Positions 36,611-48,945 of a DNA stretch of 64,000 bases are shown here, in pieces (within the stretch, counting starts at the first letter, position 1; each line of letters opens with the position of its first letter). Location of the stretch: NCBI GenBank assembly GCA_029224185.1, contig CM055191.1:13134188-13198187 (forward strand), written 5' to 3'. The stretch comes from Karalla daura (lineage: Eukaryota; Chordata; Actinopteri; Chaetodontiformes; Leiognathidae). The notes below the pieces were generated by a model. The model worked only from the letters and a program-made list of their open reading frames with translations, did not search any database and had not been told where the DNA came from. The position numbers were made by a program, and so were the translations under genes.

Positions 36611-39124
36611 GTGTGTGTCTTCACTGCCTTCACATTATGTGTGCAGGAAAGAAACCCCAGCAACTCTGTCAAGGAAATAATGGATGTCTGGATGTATCTT
36701 TTGTTATAATACAATATGTGTTATCATGCTGTACTTTCGGGGGCCGCGTATAGTTAAGGAAAACAGAAAAGAAATACCTACTGTGCAATCATTGTACATC
36801 TTGTCGCTGCATTATTATCGTAAAGCTGTAATTTCAATAAAGAGTGGCAGCTAACTCAAGTTGAGTGTATTTTTAGTCTCCCATAAACACTCATGTAAAC
36901 CATCGCTAGCGAGTTTGCAGACTGTGCTTTACCCTGCAATCTCAGTGACGAAGGAGCAGACATATATGCAGATGTTCTTTTCAAAGTGTCTCTTACACAA
37001 AAGCCTAAATGATTAGTGCGGAGAGGTGACAGACATCTCCCCAGAGTGGGTGGCTGTTACCTGCACCTGTTCTTTAATGGAAACCAGGGTTGACACTTGG
37101 CAAACACAACTAGCTTGAGGTTTGAGCTGAAACTGGGTTTTACTGGGTCTCAACAACACAGAAGGGAGTGCATCCAATAAAAAAAAGTCCAGCTGACTTG
37201 TTGCTGTTGTACTGAAATACAACAGCGAGCAAATGCATTCTTTAGCTCTGCAGTGAAGTCCTCTCAATCATTTCAATGGCCTTAAATTCCTGAAAAAAGT
37301 GAATATTATGGGGCACCTGAGGTCACATACAGGCACACACACACACATTCTAAAAATATATCCACTAGTTTCAGTTCAACATACAACAAAGCTCACAGCT
37401 AACTGGGATGCTCTCTCTCAGGCTTTCATCAGATCATCCAGGTGCTTGACTAACCTCACTGCACTAGGATCTGAGACTTGACAGCCCTGTCCTTCTTGGA
37501 TGCTCTAACTGGACTGACAGGCGTTGAAAACCCTCTATTACATTGTGCAGTTCGAGTTGCATATGTTCCTCTGTCCTTCCAGTCCCTCCTGAGTCTGTCA
37601 CAGGGACGACAGGCTTCGAGGCATCATTAGGACGTGACTCACCAGGAAAACGCATCACAGTTGAACCCCCCACAGTGTAGTTTTCTCAAGATTCGGGGGC
37701 ATGTTTGTAGAGGTGACAGCAAACAGTGATGCACCACTGCATAACAAAACGCCGGGTTGGAAGAGACTCCGTGACACACTCCCCAGCACTCACAAGTATG
37801 AAGTGAAAGCAGAGTTTGGCGATGACAAGTGAGAGAAAATGCGCCTGGGGTGCATGAACGCCGCCCCAGGTGACGAATGAGTCATCTTAAACTACAGTCA
37901 GAGTATTGACGTTTACAGTGCTGATAAGATGGTATTTAGATAACCTTTAAAAACATAAAAGTTTATATAACCTCTGAAATATCATTTCTTATGCAAAACC
38001 CTGTCTTTGACGGTCGAACTCTATTCCGATTCCGAGCTGTGAAAGGCAGCCCACTCTATTAGGATATGACAGGACTTGTGTTGATAAAATAGCAAATGTT
38101 TATGTATAAAGCAAGTGCGAAAAAATGTGCCTCTCATTTCAATGGATGAAAAGAATGGCTTTTCAGCTCGAATTAAATCTAAATAGATTCCCTTTGATGT
38201 GTGACGGGATGGTTTGTTCAAACAGAATTATCTGAGAAGAGGAAAATCAATTTTGATTTAAAATTGCTCCAAGAGGCAACCCCCCACCCCCACCCCCGCC
38301 CCACCGCTCCCAGCTCCTCGCAGCCTGGGAACAATAAGCCTAAACTTGGCTGAACAAATGGCCCCGGTGCTCACCAAACAGTGGACGGCGAGCTGTGGTA
38401 ACTGCCTTATCTCTGGACTCCACCGGCCGTCCTCTGACAGCTCATTCCTCTCGCTGAGCAAAGCCATCTAAATACCCCCCCCTAAAGCCCCACGGATCAA
38501 CTCGCGTCACAAAACTGCCTAATTGTTGACTGGCTTTAATCTCCCTCAGTAGGATAAACTCATCAGAAATCAGTTTGTCATGAGCACACGGGTCGTTCAT
38601 TCCTCCCGCTTCCTCTGGAAACATCATTAGGAACACTCTGCGATTGCTCCGACCCACCAGCGCTGACACACTGGGCTCCCATTTGCTGCAGCTACAAGTT
38701 ACCACTTCAATAACAATAATCTTATTACATCCGTGCATTACCCTGCTGGGATGCTGCTGCTCAGTCTTGGTTATTTCATTATTGAAATGCAGAACAACTC
38801 CTCTTTGGAGGAGGAAGTGAAACCCTGGACATAAAGGAGCAAAGGAAAGGGTGGGATCAGTAGTCAGCAGAAAACAATATCCTCCGAATACTTTTGTTTC
38901 TCATTTCTTTTGACAAACTGCCGTCTGTGTATATGTATATGTGTGTGTGTGTGTGTAAGGGGGATATTCTAATTTTGTGTGATACTTGACAGTTCAGTAA
39001 ATAGTCTTGTATTTGCTTCCTTCAAAGAAGAAAATGAGAAGTTTGATATGACTCAAACTTTCTGACCAGAGGCTCCAAACTGAGGTGTCATACACATAAT
39101 TTCTCTGTTATTCAAACTTTTTTA

Positions 39125-39240
39125 GGCTCTCTGTGGATTTTGCATGTTGCTTTCTCTTCAGGAGCTCCTCCCAAACACAATTCACAAAAACGTGCATGTT
39201 TGGGTGAGTTGGAGACTCTTAAGTGTCAGTTGACTCTCAG
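39125..39240 (+). repeat. SINE-like teleost repeat fragment (osbpl3 intron 1)
   Basis: Partial copy retaining ctgtggattttgcatgttgc, the acaaaaacgtgcatgtttgg box and ggagactcttaag. Confidence 0.65.
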
Positions 39241-42200
39241 GGACAAAGTGGTTAAGCTAATGGATGGATGCATGAGGCTACATAGTGATGAAAACCATGT
39301 TGTCCTCAGCAGTCACTGGTCTCTGAACAGACACAGTAGGAGATGATGAGCAAGAAAGTTTAGTTTCTTGTAGAATGAACAACAGAGTTTCAGATGAGGC
39401 TCTCCAACACAGTTCGATCTCAGTGTGATTCAGCATCTTATCTGGGTCTGAAGAGCCACGGTGAGCAGAACGAGCCGTGCCTGAAACTCCTCGGCTTCTG
39501 CCCTCTGATAGAGTAATACATCACACTCCTGTGTCCTTTCCCAGACAGGTCCGCACTCTGTATCTGGACGTAGGGCAAAAACCCTCCTTCCTGTGCAGAA
39601 TCAGGGCACCACAGTGTCTTTCTTAAAATACATCCTTCAATCAACGTCACATGGCAGCATGGAAGCACCCGGCGAGCCATTAGCCCCGAGGATTGACACG
39701 GAGACAAAACTGGCGTCATCCCAACATGAGATCTATTATTCATTAGTACATCTCCACGCCAAGCAGGGTAGAGTTTGCCAGCCCACGTGTGTGGTTGTGT
39801 GTGTGGTTGTGTGTGTTTGTGTGCCTGGCCACACCTTCTCTGCAAGGAAGGGTTACGCCTGCTCCTCATCTGTCTAAGCTGTCATGGTGAAAGGTTGCCA
39901 GGGCCAGAGGGAGCCCCTCCAAAAAACAGGCTCATGAGGCCGAGCTTAACACACACACACACACACACACACGTCTTTCTCCTTCTCTTATCTGGGCATC
40001 TTCAGTCGGGCTCGAGTTTCAAATGGTCTCTCTTGATCATATCCACCATGAGAGAAAATACTTCCCGAGGAAAGTCCCTCCTCCATAACTCCCAGTTGCA
40101 ATAGCTGACTTTTCATTCATGTATCATGGGCTGACATATGACAGGCACTCTCACAAACATGCCGCAAACAGCATCCTGTTAATCAACCACATCCTCGTCA
40201 CACACGCGCCCCCCCGCCTCTCCTTCCTCCCCCTCTGCACGCCTCTATTTCTCATTCTCTTGTCTGCTCTCTGAGTGTGGTGGAGGTCCTCTCCTTTGTT
40301 ATATTCGCATTGTGGGGGAGTCTGACAGGCTCATAACTCAGCACCAGCTCGTTAGGACGCAGAGCCCAGTCACAGCTTTGCTCAACACTCACTGATAAAG
40401 GACTGGTGTGTGTGTGTGTGTGTGTGTGTGTCCCTGACATCACAATTCAAAATGCTCCACATTGTGTGACACAAGTAGCGACTGGCACAGTGGTTGTGAT
40501 CCAGCTGCTGATTCCCCCAAATTAAAGCCCGCAGTGCTTTCTGCTCTGATTAAATTAACAACTCTCATGTCAATTGGGAGGCATTGACCCACAGCAGAGG
40601 CTGATGATGAGTGGCTGTGTCATTGTTATCAAGCTGCTCTTCGCACAAATGATGGATGTGGACGTGAAAGAAAAGGCCTAAATATCACAAAAAAACGGAA
40701 AGAACATCTGCAACGCCACAAGCAATCTCCATGTCCTGGGAGTGCGGATATATTTAGACGTGGCATCGTTTTCCATTTCCTTCCATTTATGGACAGAGAT
40801 AAACGTTCTGACTGAGGAGAGTTGCTGCATCTTGAGAGATTTACTTTGAGCTTGGACTCTGTCAGCCCCTCAGAAAAGCGTGCTAACTCGCAGGACTGGA
40901 CGAGCCTTCGGCTGGAATATATGTACACATCGGAGGCTGCAGCTTCTTCCCGGAGACAGGAGGGTGTGGAGCTCACAGAGAGCAGCATTCATCGTCTTGT
41001 TTTTTTTGTTAGTGTGGTTTGGGCGCAGCCAGAGTATCTGCAGATTACATCTCAACCTTCCAGGTTGGTCAGTTTTCTTGACCTCATTACCCTCCCAACA
41101 GTTTTACTTGGTTGACGATTGAGAGAAACGTGGAACTGCACAGTGAATGCGTATCACCATCCAAAAAATGAAAAAATTGAGATGTATATTTAGCTGCCAC
41201 TGCAAAAACTCTCTGATTGTATCTAAATCTGCTGGGATGAAGCTGTCAAAACTACAGAGGGACAAAACTCTCCATCTCTTAAAAACATGATACTGCTACT
41301 ATTGGGAAGGGATGAAATTCAGCTGATCTTGTGCAGACGGAAACAAAATTGTTCTCCACTGGCATTTTTTGGCAATTTGAACAGAGTGAAAACCTGAGGT
41401 CTTGTCAGGACAGAGCCATAAGTCAATTTTTAAAAGACAGACTAACAGAAACATTTATAAAAAAATGTCAAAACAGTTACTAATTAAATCTATTTAAAGC
41501 TAGGGTTTGACTGTATTAGTAATAGCATTTCCATGCCAAACTTTAAAGCGATTATAAATGCTGAAAATATTTATACCAGTCCACCTACATTATTTAGCTA
41601 CATCCATCCATTTAGATGGAGAACACTTTGAATAATTCAGCCTTACAAAGCAGGAAAATGACCGGGGCTGGATGGAAGAGTTCTGTGAGGATGTGTCTTT
41701 GCTCTTGAAGCGAGCTATTGTTTTTGAGTAAAAGTATCTGCTCGAGCCGCCCTCGTTAAAGTTTCATGCTGATATCTGGCAGCTGGGACGGGCCTGTTAT
41801 GAAATCAGCCTTGGAGCGTCCTTCAAGCCTGCTCAGCTGACTGGAGGAGGCTGGAGACGGGAGCATCCACCTGTCACTCACTAAACCATCTTCATCACAT
41901 CATGCTGTTTTTGTCCTACAACTACATTCATCCTTTTAACCAACTGTAATGACCTGGATGAAAATTTCAAATGAAACGTAAACTGCAAAAAAGTAGACCT
42001 GTGGTGTAACTTTAGTTACATGTCGAAAGTCACGTCTCCACACATGAGACCACATGAATTATTTACGGACGCCTCGCTGCCCACGCAAAACCAGGCAACA
42101 CCTGCCACATGCATGACATGGTCACAGCATCTGCTGTGTAGTAGCTCTTCCTGCATTATTCACTTGTTGTTAGGTAAAATATTCAAAACAGTTTCATTTT

Positions 42201-43128
42201 GCCTCTTGAGAAGAAGAGCTACAGAGCTTCTACCATGTTTAACGCATCTATCCATCCACCCATCTCAGTAGTATTGTTAAATACAAGCGAAATATCGACT
42301 GGTAAATATCGCCATATTGCTCTGCCTGTCTGTGCAACATTCCTCTCCCGGGGTTGCACCCGGAGCGACAACACACAGCAGGAGACCCGCAAACCTGCAC
42401 AAACAACAAGCACTCACAAAATACATGACGAATGTGCACAAACAGCTCGCCCGCCTGGCAGCGGCCTCCTGCGAGACAAAGCCAAAGCTTCTGTTTCTAA
42501 TGTTCGTCTTGCACAGACAAACACTGTTTCCCTATCCTGGGGCTGCATTCCACAGATTCTGCTGATTTTTCTACCTCACGGCCTCCCCTGTGCTGCTCTG
42601 CAATCACTGACCTGGGCTGGGTGTGATAAGGGCAGCAGCACACACAGCTGTGACACACACAGAGTGGTGGAGAAGAAGTGGGGCTGAATGTGGAGCTGTG
42701 CTGCAACAAGTATGTTAATATCAGTTTTGTGTGTTTACATGGTTTACAAGGTAGGCAACACCCGCCTCCTTTACTTCACGTCATGACAGTTTTGACTTCA
42801 ATCCCAGAGGCCCCTGAATGAGCCTCACACAAGCTCCAAAACACACACACACACACACTCAGGCAACACCTGAAAGCCTCCTCTGTTGCAGTGCTGAGAT
42901 AACATGGTTGCATGCCTGAAAATTACCACTCTGCAAGTGAGCCCCAGCAGTATTTGACTGTTAAGGTGATTCTCAAGGATTAACACTTGGACTGGAAACT
43001 TTTCCAGTGTGAGGGTTACCTCATGCTTTCATTCGCCTTTCATATTCTCTCACATCTGCCACCTGGCAAGAGAGAAGTCTGTTGGAAAATCCTTCGCATT
43101 TTATTCATTTTTTTTCATGCACAAAACA

Positions 43129-43130
<2 letters not shown>

Positions 43131-43225
<95 letters not shown>

Positions 43226-43226
43226 T
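43131..43226. repeat. (GT)n-(GA)n compound microsatellite
   Basis: Roughly 31 GT units (43131-43192) followed by GA units to about 43226, with one interruption. Confidence 0.95.
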
Positions 43227-43711
43227 GCTGAGCCCCTGATTAAATCTGAAAAATCTGTGCTCGCTGTCATCCTCACACACACCTACATCCACTCAGCGTG
43301 AGAGATAAAGCCACTCAGTAGGCACATTATTCATAGTTTTGGCTTTAATGAAAGCTTGCAACCTCCTACTGTATACTGGGCTGGTATGGAAACGGTGTAC
43401 TTACCCTTCCACAACTTGTCAATAGGAAGGAAGAGGGCTCTGGGTTACCATGGAGACTGAAAAGATCTTTTGGTTTACTCTATGAATCACATGCTGTGGT
43501 CATACCTGACTGGAAACCCCATATACAGGAGAGTCCCCAACCCCCCCTCACCCCCAAATGTCATAAAGTGGTAAAAAGTGGAACACACGCAGCGTCAGAC
43601 TTTCCGGCAAACATGATGCTTTCATACTGCTATACTTTGAAAAACACACAATTAAACTCCCTAAAAAGCCTGCCAGAGAGGAGGGAGGGGGGAAAAAAAG
43701 ACCGCACTCAC

Positions 43712-43870
43712 CTTGACAGAGCTGCAGATGTGAGTTCCAGGTGCTGAGGCGTGGAGAGGTCGTAAACAGTGGTGGTTAGTAGTAGTGCAGGAGAGGAGAG
43801 AGCTCAGCCTCTCTCTCTGCCCTCTCACTGCGCTGACATGCTCGCACTTGCTGCGTCTGCGCTCGGCAGC
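43712..43870 (-). other. osbpl3: Probable noncoding first exon of osbpl3
   Basis: A consensus minus-strand donor (GTCAAG|GTGAGTGC) has its exon side at 43712, at the edge of a GC-rich, CpG-containing block. It is the best candidate for the 5' UTR exon that splices to the acceptor at 32816. The upper boundary is approximate and would need a transcript. Confidence 0.5.
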
Positions 43871-44040
43871 ATCAGTTTCTCCGGAGGGGGGTGGGTGGGT
43901 GGGTGGGGATGGGGGGAGGAGACACGTGACTGACGGGAGGACCGGCTCCAATCAGAATGCCAGATCGCGGCGCTGCGTCATCGCGGAGGGGGCGGGGCCT
44001 GTGCGATCGACAGCATCGTTTCCATGACGCGCTGGAGAGG
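43871..44040 (-). promoter_or_regulatory. osbpl3: Putative GC-rich promoter of osbpl3
   Basis: CpG-rich segment amid AT-rich flanks, with an Sp1-type GC box GGGGGCGGGGCC at 43988-43999 and CG-rich stretches around 43968-43987. Its position just above the noncoding exon donor fits a CpG-type, TATA-less promoter firing leftward. Confidence 0.5.
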
Positions 44041-45647
44041 ACCCCAAAAGCAAGGACACGGCGTGGAGATGCGCCACATGCCGCAGTGTGAAAGTCATAT
44101 AATGTCTCCTAGTTTTAGATTTAATCTCACATTTCTATGCTCATATACAGAGGAAAAGAGGAAATATGTTTAAGTTTTTTTTTACTTATGTGGTAAGGTA
44201 AAAAATGTGGAACGCAGAACTGACAATATGACTTTTATGGGGACAAAAAAGACGAATTTAAGTCAGACATGAGTGACTTTTGAATCCAGGGTTGAAAATG
44301 TTGATGTGCTGCCATCTGCTGGGCATACCACTGCATTACAGTTTTCACTCATTTACTGCATTGCTATGGGGACCGAATCAAAGAAGATAGCGCCTCTTTT
44401 GCAATGACGATATCTCATATATGCGTGAAAGCAGATTTAAAAACGTAAGCTTGAATGCTGCAAAATCCAAATGTAGGTTTTTTTTTTGCAAATGCGTAAA
44501 AGCAAAATCACCCCATTTTTGTCTCAGGTATCCTCAAGTAGCTCCCTCTTTAGAAGTCTTTAAAAGAAAAGACTTGAGGTTGTCTTGACAGCAATATTCA
44601 CCGTGAATATTGTACTGGTTCTCTTAGCTGTAAGGGCTATTATCACTGGGCACTTTTTTTTTCTTCTTCCCTACTGAAAGTCTGAATGAGTGGCTGTTAT
44701 ATCATTCAAGGCTGCAGGCTTGCTGCTCAAGGACTCCCCGTCACAATAAAAACCTTTCACAGCAACTCAGCCTGACTGTGACTGATTATGTGCAGAAAGC
44801 CATGTTTTCCTTTCACACCGCGGAGCTGCAAGGTTACTGCAGCACCTACGACACACAGAGCTGGATTCCAAAGCACAGCCAGCACAATGGACTGTGGGGA
44901 ACTAAGGGTCACATTCATTGTGGGGAAGAAAAAAATAACATCTTCATACAAATACTCTCCTCTATTAAACGAGAAATGTTACTGTAAAGACTAAAGCATT
45001 TATCCGTGCTTCATAACGAATGCACTGTGGCTGAATATTCCTTCTGTGAGGATCGTGCAGAACGCACTGGAGTGAGCTTTGAAGGCTCTTCCCTCTCACA
45101 ATCATCCTTGGCTTATGGGAGCCTTACGTAAGATCATTATTGTGCAAAACTTCCTGAGCTCTAATGAATATTGCAAAACTGCAAATTAATGATATTTCCA
45201 AAATGCCCTGTTTCAAAAAATAACGAGCAGGAGCAAAGCTTTAAAGAATGATAATAAAAAATCAGACGAGTGTTGTTTTATTTTGAGTGTATGAGAGTTA
45301 TCATGGCTTTTATAGTCACCTGTGGTGGGAGTGGTTTTTGGTGTGTGTGTGTGTATGTGTGCTATGGATAGAAACAACTGGATATCTTATTGTGAGATTT
45401 AAAAGAGACCCACAACAGCCCTGATACTGTGGAAACGATGTAACAGTGGTTTAATCAGGAACGCCTCAGAGGCTACCTCACAAGTCTAAAAAGATACTGG
45501 GGAAGAACCAGTGTGCACTGGCATCTGACTGGAATCATCATGAAACTGTTGGCTTGCATGCTAAGCTAAGCTATGATCAAGTGGTATTAACATTAAACTC
45601 AGCTCAGTTAAAGAGGGAAAACTTTTACATCAAGGCTTTTTTGGGCA
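44041..45647. other. Intergenic interval between osbpl3 and spmip4
   Basis: No gene is supported. In human this position (OSBPL3 to C7orf31) holds CYCS; I find no cytochrome c exon and no CxxCH haem motif in a matching frame on either strand. AT-rich, with a short GT run near 45341-45361. Confidence 0.55.
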
Positions 45648-45653
45648 TTTATT
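45648..45653 (-). terminator. spmip4: Candidate polyadenylation signal of spmip4
   Basis: Minus-strand AATAAA about 115 bases beyond the spmip4 stop codon, giving a short 3' UTR. Confidence 0.5.
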
Positions 45654-45768
45654 TCTCTTGTATTTAATGCGGATTGGATACTGCTTCAGGTCAACTACTT
45701 CTGACAACTCAGCAGCTCAGACGGCGATTATATTTTACAGATGTTTCGTAAAATTCATGCTCACTCTA

Positions 45769-48482
45769 TCACCCGTGAAGGTAGTTGCAGTTGATCCCAA
45801 AGAAGTTGTGTCTCTTCCCCGTGGTGATGTTGTCCCTCAGATCTACAGCAGCTCGTGTGACCGAGCTGTTAAAGTTGCGATGGGCCATCGTCTCACTGAA
45901 TGAGTTTTGCAGGTCCTGGAGGCTGAGCGCCGCACCCTGTCCAGCCATGGCCCACGGGGCCCTGGGGTGGAGGCCGGCCAGGACAGGAGGCCTCGGGTCA
46001 CGCATGCTGCCCTGCTCCGGCTCTGACAGTAACCCAGCATCTGTCTCGCGGAGGTCCGATAGACTCCGCTCAGCTTTGAAATTCTCCTTCCTACCACTGG
46101 GCACTTCTTTTTTATGCAGCTCCACTGGGCTTTTCTCTCTGTTCTCTCCCTGCAGAGGTGGGTAGCTGCACGGGTCCAGCGGTTTATGTGTGTCTGCCAC
46201 GTGGACATCCTCAGCCTCTTCGCTGCTCTGTGACAATGATTCTTGCAAGACACTTTCATCAAACCGGACTCTGGAGTTTTCTCTGTCCCTGCCTGCACAC
46301 GCAGCGCTTTTGTGCTCAGTTGGTTGTTTGTGTAAGACCTCCTGGGACTTATGCGAGCTATGTGCCTCTGCAAAGCCGGAGCTGTGCTTTGATTGACTAT
46401 GCACTGTCTGCTTTGGACCTGTTGCCTCATTATGCTGAGCTGTGCTCTCCTGTGGCCTGTTTGGGTCTGCTGCAGCTGGAGTGGAGCTGTGGTCTGGAGA
46501 TGGAGGTGGATTTGGGAGTTCGGCAGCAGCAGGGTTCCTCCCCATATGGCTCTCCTGTCTTCTTCTCCATCCTTTCCTTGGTTTAGAGGGAACAAACCCT
46601 GGATAGGACTTTTCTCTCTGTGGGGAGAGAGAGCAGGGCTCATTAGGATAAATGGAACACGTGGTAAATGCCGCTGCTCAAAAGGTGCAATGTTCTCAAG
46701 GATTTTACCAGTGGTGCAGAGTGTGAATTCATCCCAGAGAGATCACTTATTTTTTCCTTGAAGTCATCTATCTTCAGAGGATTTGCTGGCCCTGATCCTT
46801 CAGAAGAAGTAAAACAAACTTCCAAAATCACATCAAAATCATACATTATACTTTCCTGCCTGTTGTTATTACCTTGTGAAGTGACCCTAAACATAACCCT
46901 ACCCCTAATTATGTGTGTATGGGTTACATAACCCACACACACATAGGACTGAATAATTTCCCAAGGCAAAGCACTCTGTCTTATTCATGCATTTTTTTGC
47001 TTTCTGCTGAGGGTCTGGATATGCTACTGGGTAAAAGAGATAGAAGTTTTTTTTTAAGGGACACCAACATTTTTACAGGATGCAGGAATAAATCATATTT
47101 TACATCCATCAGCCTTTTATCGCTATCGGGGCTACAGTGGAAGTGTTATGTGTGCATGGTTCACAAAGGTGTGTTTGATCATATAATAACAGCCCGTTGT
47201 CTGTATAACAGCTGCATTGTTCCCATCATAATTAAATGTGGTTAACAGCAATATAGAAGAAAAACACACCACAGTCGCTTATCAGAGGTTGGCATTCATG
47301 TCTCTGATCCCTAAGGACAGTTCTATACCTTCAGTCTGCATCTAAACAGGAAGCAACTGCAGCAAAGTTAACCCGACACCTCATTCCATTAAGTGTTTGG
47401 ACTTGTTTACCTGTGTAGTGCATTTGGTAGGAGGTGAGCCAGTGACTCCTCTCCAGGTTTCTTAGCATGTTGCTTGTGCGCTCAGACGATGACCAATCCC
47501 AGGCACGAAGTTTGGGGTTAGGCAGCACTGTCTTAGGAGGAGTGGGGTAGAAAATTTGGTTCTCTCCCCGCAAAGGTTTTGGATGCTGGAGGAGGGTGTA
47601 GTTAAAGAGATTCACGTTTGATGCATTGGATACACTTGATTATTACCTGCCATGCATTTTGTTTCATTACGCACATCCCAGAAGCCATGTTCTCCTGGCC
47701 AGGCAGCTGCTCTCTCCCTGGTCTGTGGTGTCATCAAGATCTCATGTCTATATGGACTTCCTGTGCATTAAAATAATGACATTTCAACCCTCTCGGGAAA
47801 CATGTATTCTATCATCTCCTCCGACTACAATAGGTTGCACTTTTACCGATGGTCTTGCTCAGCACAGTCACATCCGGTGCACAGTTTGGGATGAGAGGAT
47901 GGGGGAAAGGTCGGGAGGCAGCCCTGACTCCTGCGTCCGGGTCATCCGGGGAGCGGAAGGATGGGAACATTGCGAATCGGGAGATGTGGGATGAATAAGG
48001 ATGCTCTTTCAGAGTCACAGTCTTTCTCACCTTCTCCCTGTAAGCAGAACCAGAAAAGAACGGGATATGAGTGGAGGTGTGTTGAAGCAGGCCCAACAGA
48101 CCTTAAATGCAGCTGAAATACTCACGCCATGTTTATATCAGTTGGCTTTGGGATGCTGCGAAAAGACACAAAATGAATGTTGTAATTTCTGTTTCTCTCT
48201 TATGCAACTCTATTTAGGTTCCCGCAGCAATACTCACAGCTGGTCATTAAGACGAACTTTACTTTTTTTTCTGCCATAATGTGGCCCACTGTCGGGGTGC
48301 GTGTGAAGGTAAATCAACAATTTCAGATTAGGATAAAAGTTTAATTTTGCAATTCATTTTTCGCTTCCTATGAAAACGGTCTTGCGCACTCACACAGAGA
48401 AGTGGTCTTGCCCACAGCCGAAGCGATAATGGACATTTAAATCAGGCGGGGCGCCGAGGTTTAGTGAAGACGTGGGCTCCAT
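45769..48482 (-). CDS. spmip4: Sperm microtubule inner protein 4 (C7orf31 orthologue)
   Basis: Orthologue of human C7orf31/SPMIP4, a protein assigned to the lumen of sperm-tail doublet microtubules. Coding exons in transcript order: 48482-48394, 48288-48238, 48155-48126 (30-nt microexon), 48037-47847, 47760-47675, 47585-47411, 46797-46709, 46617-45769. They sum to 1560 nt (519 codons plus stop) with all phases consistent; human has about 590 residues. Conserved blocks are VHYRFGCG, QLIPKP, EHPYSSHISRFAMFPSFRSP, SPYRHEI, FYPTPPKT, RNLERSHWLTSY, a PLKIDDFKEK block and the C-terminal QNSFSETMAHRNFN … DLRDN … HNFFG. The large last exon is mostly low-complexity Ser/Pro/Glu sequence. The ATG has Kozak G at +4, but the protein lacks the N-terminal portion of the human one, so upstream coding exons may be missed. 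The 47675 donor (GTGCGT) and the 46797 acceptor (GAAG) are weak and were chosen by phase and homology. Confidence 0.9.
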
Positions 48483-48814
48483 CGGGTTCCTGCAGCTCCC
48501 GCTTATGATAAAAGAGGCTGAGCAGAGAGAGGATGAAAGGGAGGAAATGGTATGTGAGGGAAAATTCAGAGAATTAAACCAAGAGTGGGTGGAAGCCTTG
48601 ACTACTAATTAGTACTAAAGCTTTGTCTAATTGTTTCCTCAAAGCAGCAAATTCACTGCAAATATTGTGAATATTAAGTCGCTACAGTTGAGGGAAAATT
48701 TCCCCCAGTTTGTCTCAATTTAAGCTTCACATAATCAAATTTGCTCAATGCATAAAAAAATGTTCATTCATCTGTTAACTTAATCACTTTGTACCTAAAC
48801 AGAGTCGTGCGGGT

Positions 48815-48945
48815 CTGCTGGATATCCAGCATACGAAGAAGGCAGTAAATACACTGTGTACAGGTAACCAGTCCATCACAGTGCACACACAAACAATTCA
48901 CTCTCACTCTCACACCTGGGGGCAAATTAAAGCCTCCAAAACCAC
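48815..48945 (-). repeat. SINE-like teleost repeat, reverse orientation
   Basis: Tail half of the family in reverse complement: ggtaaccagtccatcacagt, then ttcactctcactctcacacc and tgggggcaaattaaagcctcc. Confidence 0.7.

Larger units (their letters stand above)
32765..43711. other. osbpl3: First intron of osbpl3, with 52 nt of 5' UTR at its coding end
   Basis: The coding exon continues as 5' UTR to about 32816, where a minus-strand acceptor (CAGCAG|TGG) is seen. Above that, nearly 11 kb holds SINE-like copies (33545-33790, 36400-36610, 39125-39240), microsatellites (32834-32871 GA; 39949-39972 CA; 40405-40431 GT; 43131-43226 GT/GA) and no supportable coding exon on either strand. Long open frames such as 34752-35210 (-) and 42199-42687 (+) have no recognisable domain. 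Confidence 0.6.

Noticed and set aside
42199..42687. 162-codon plus-strand open frame in osbpl3 intron 1
   Set aside because: Composition and content look random; no recognisable motif.
45843..46643. 266-codon alternative minus-strand frame overlapping the last spmip4 exon
   Set aside because: The other frame carries the conserved C7orf31 C-terminus and joins the upstream exons in phase; this one is a shadow.
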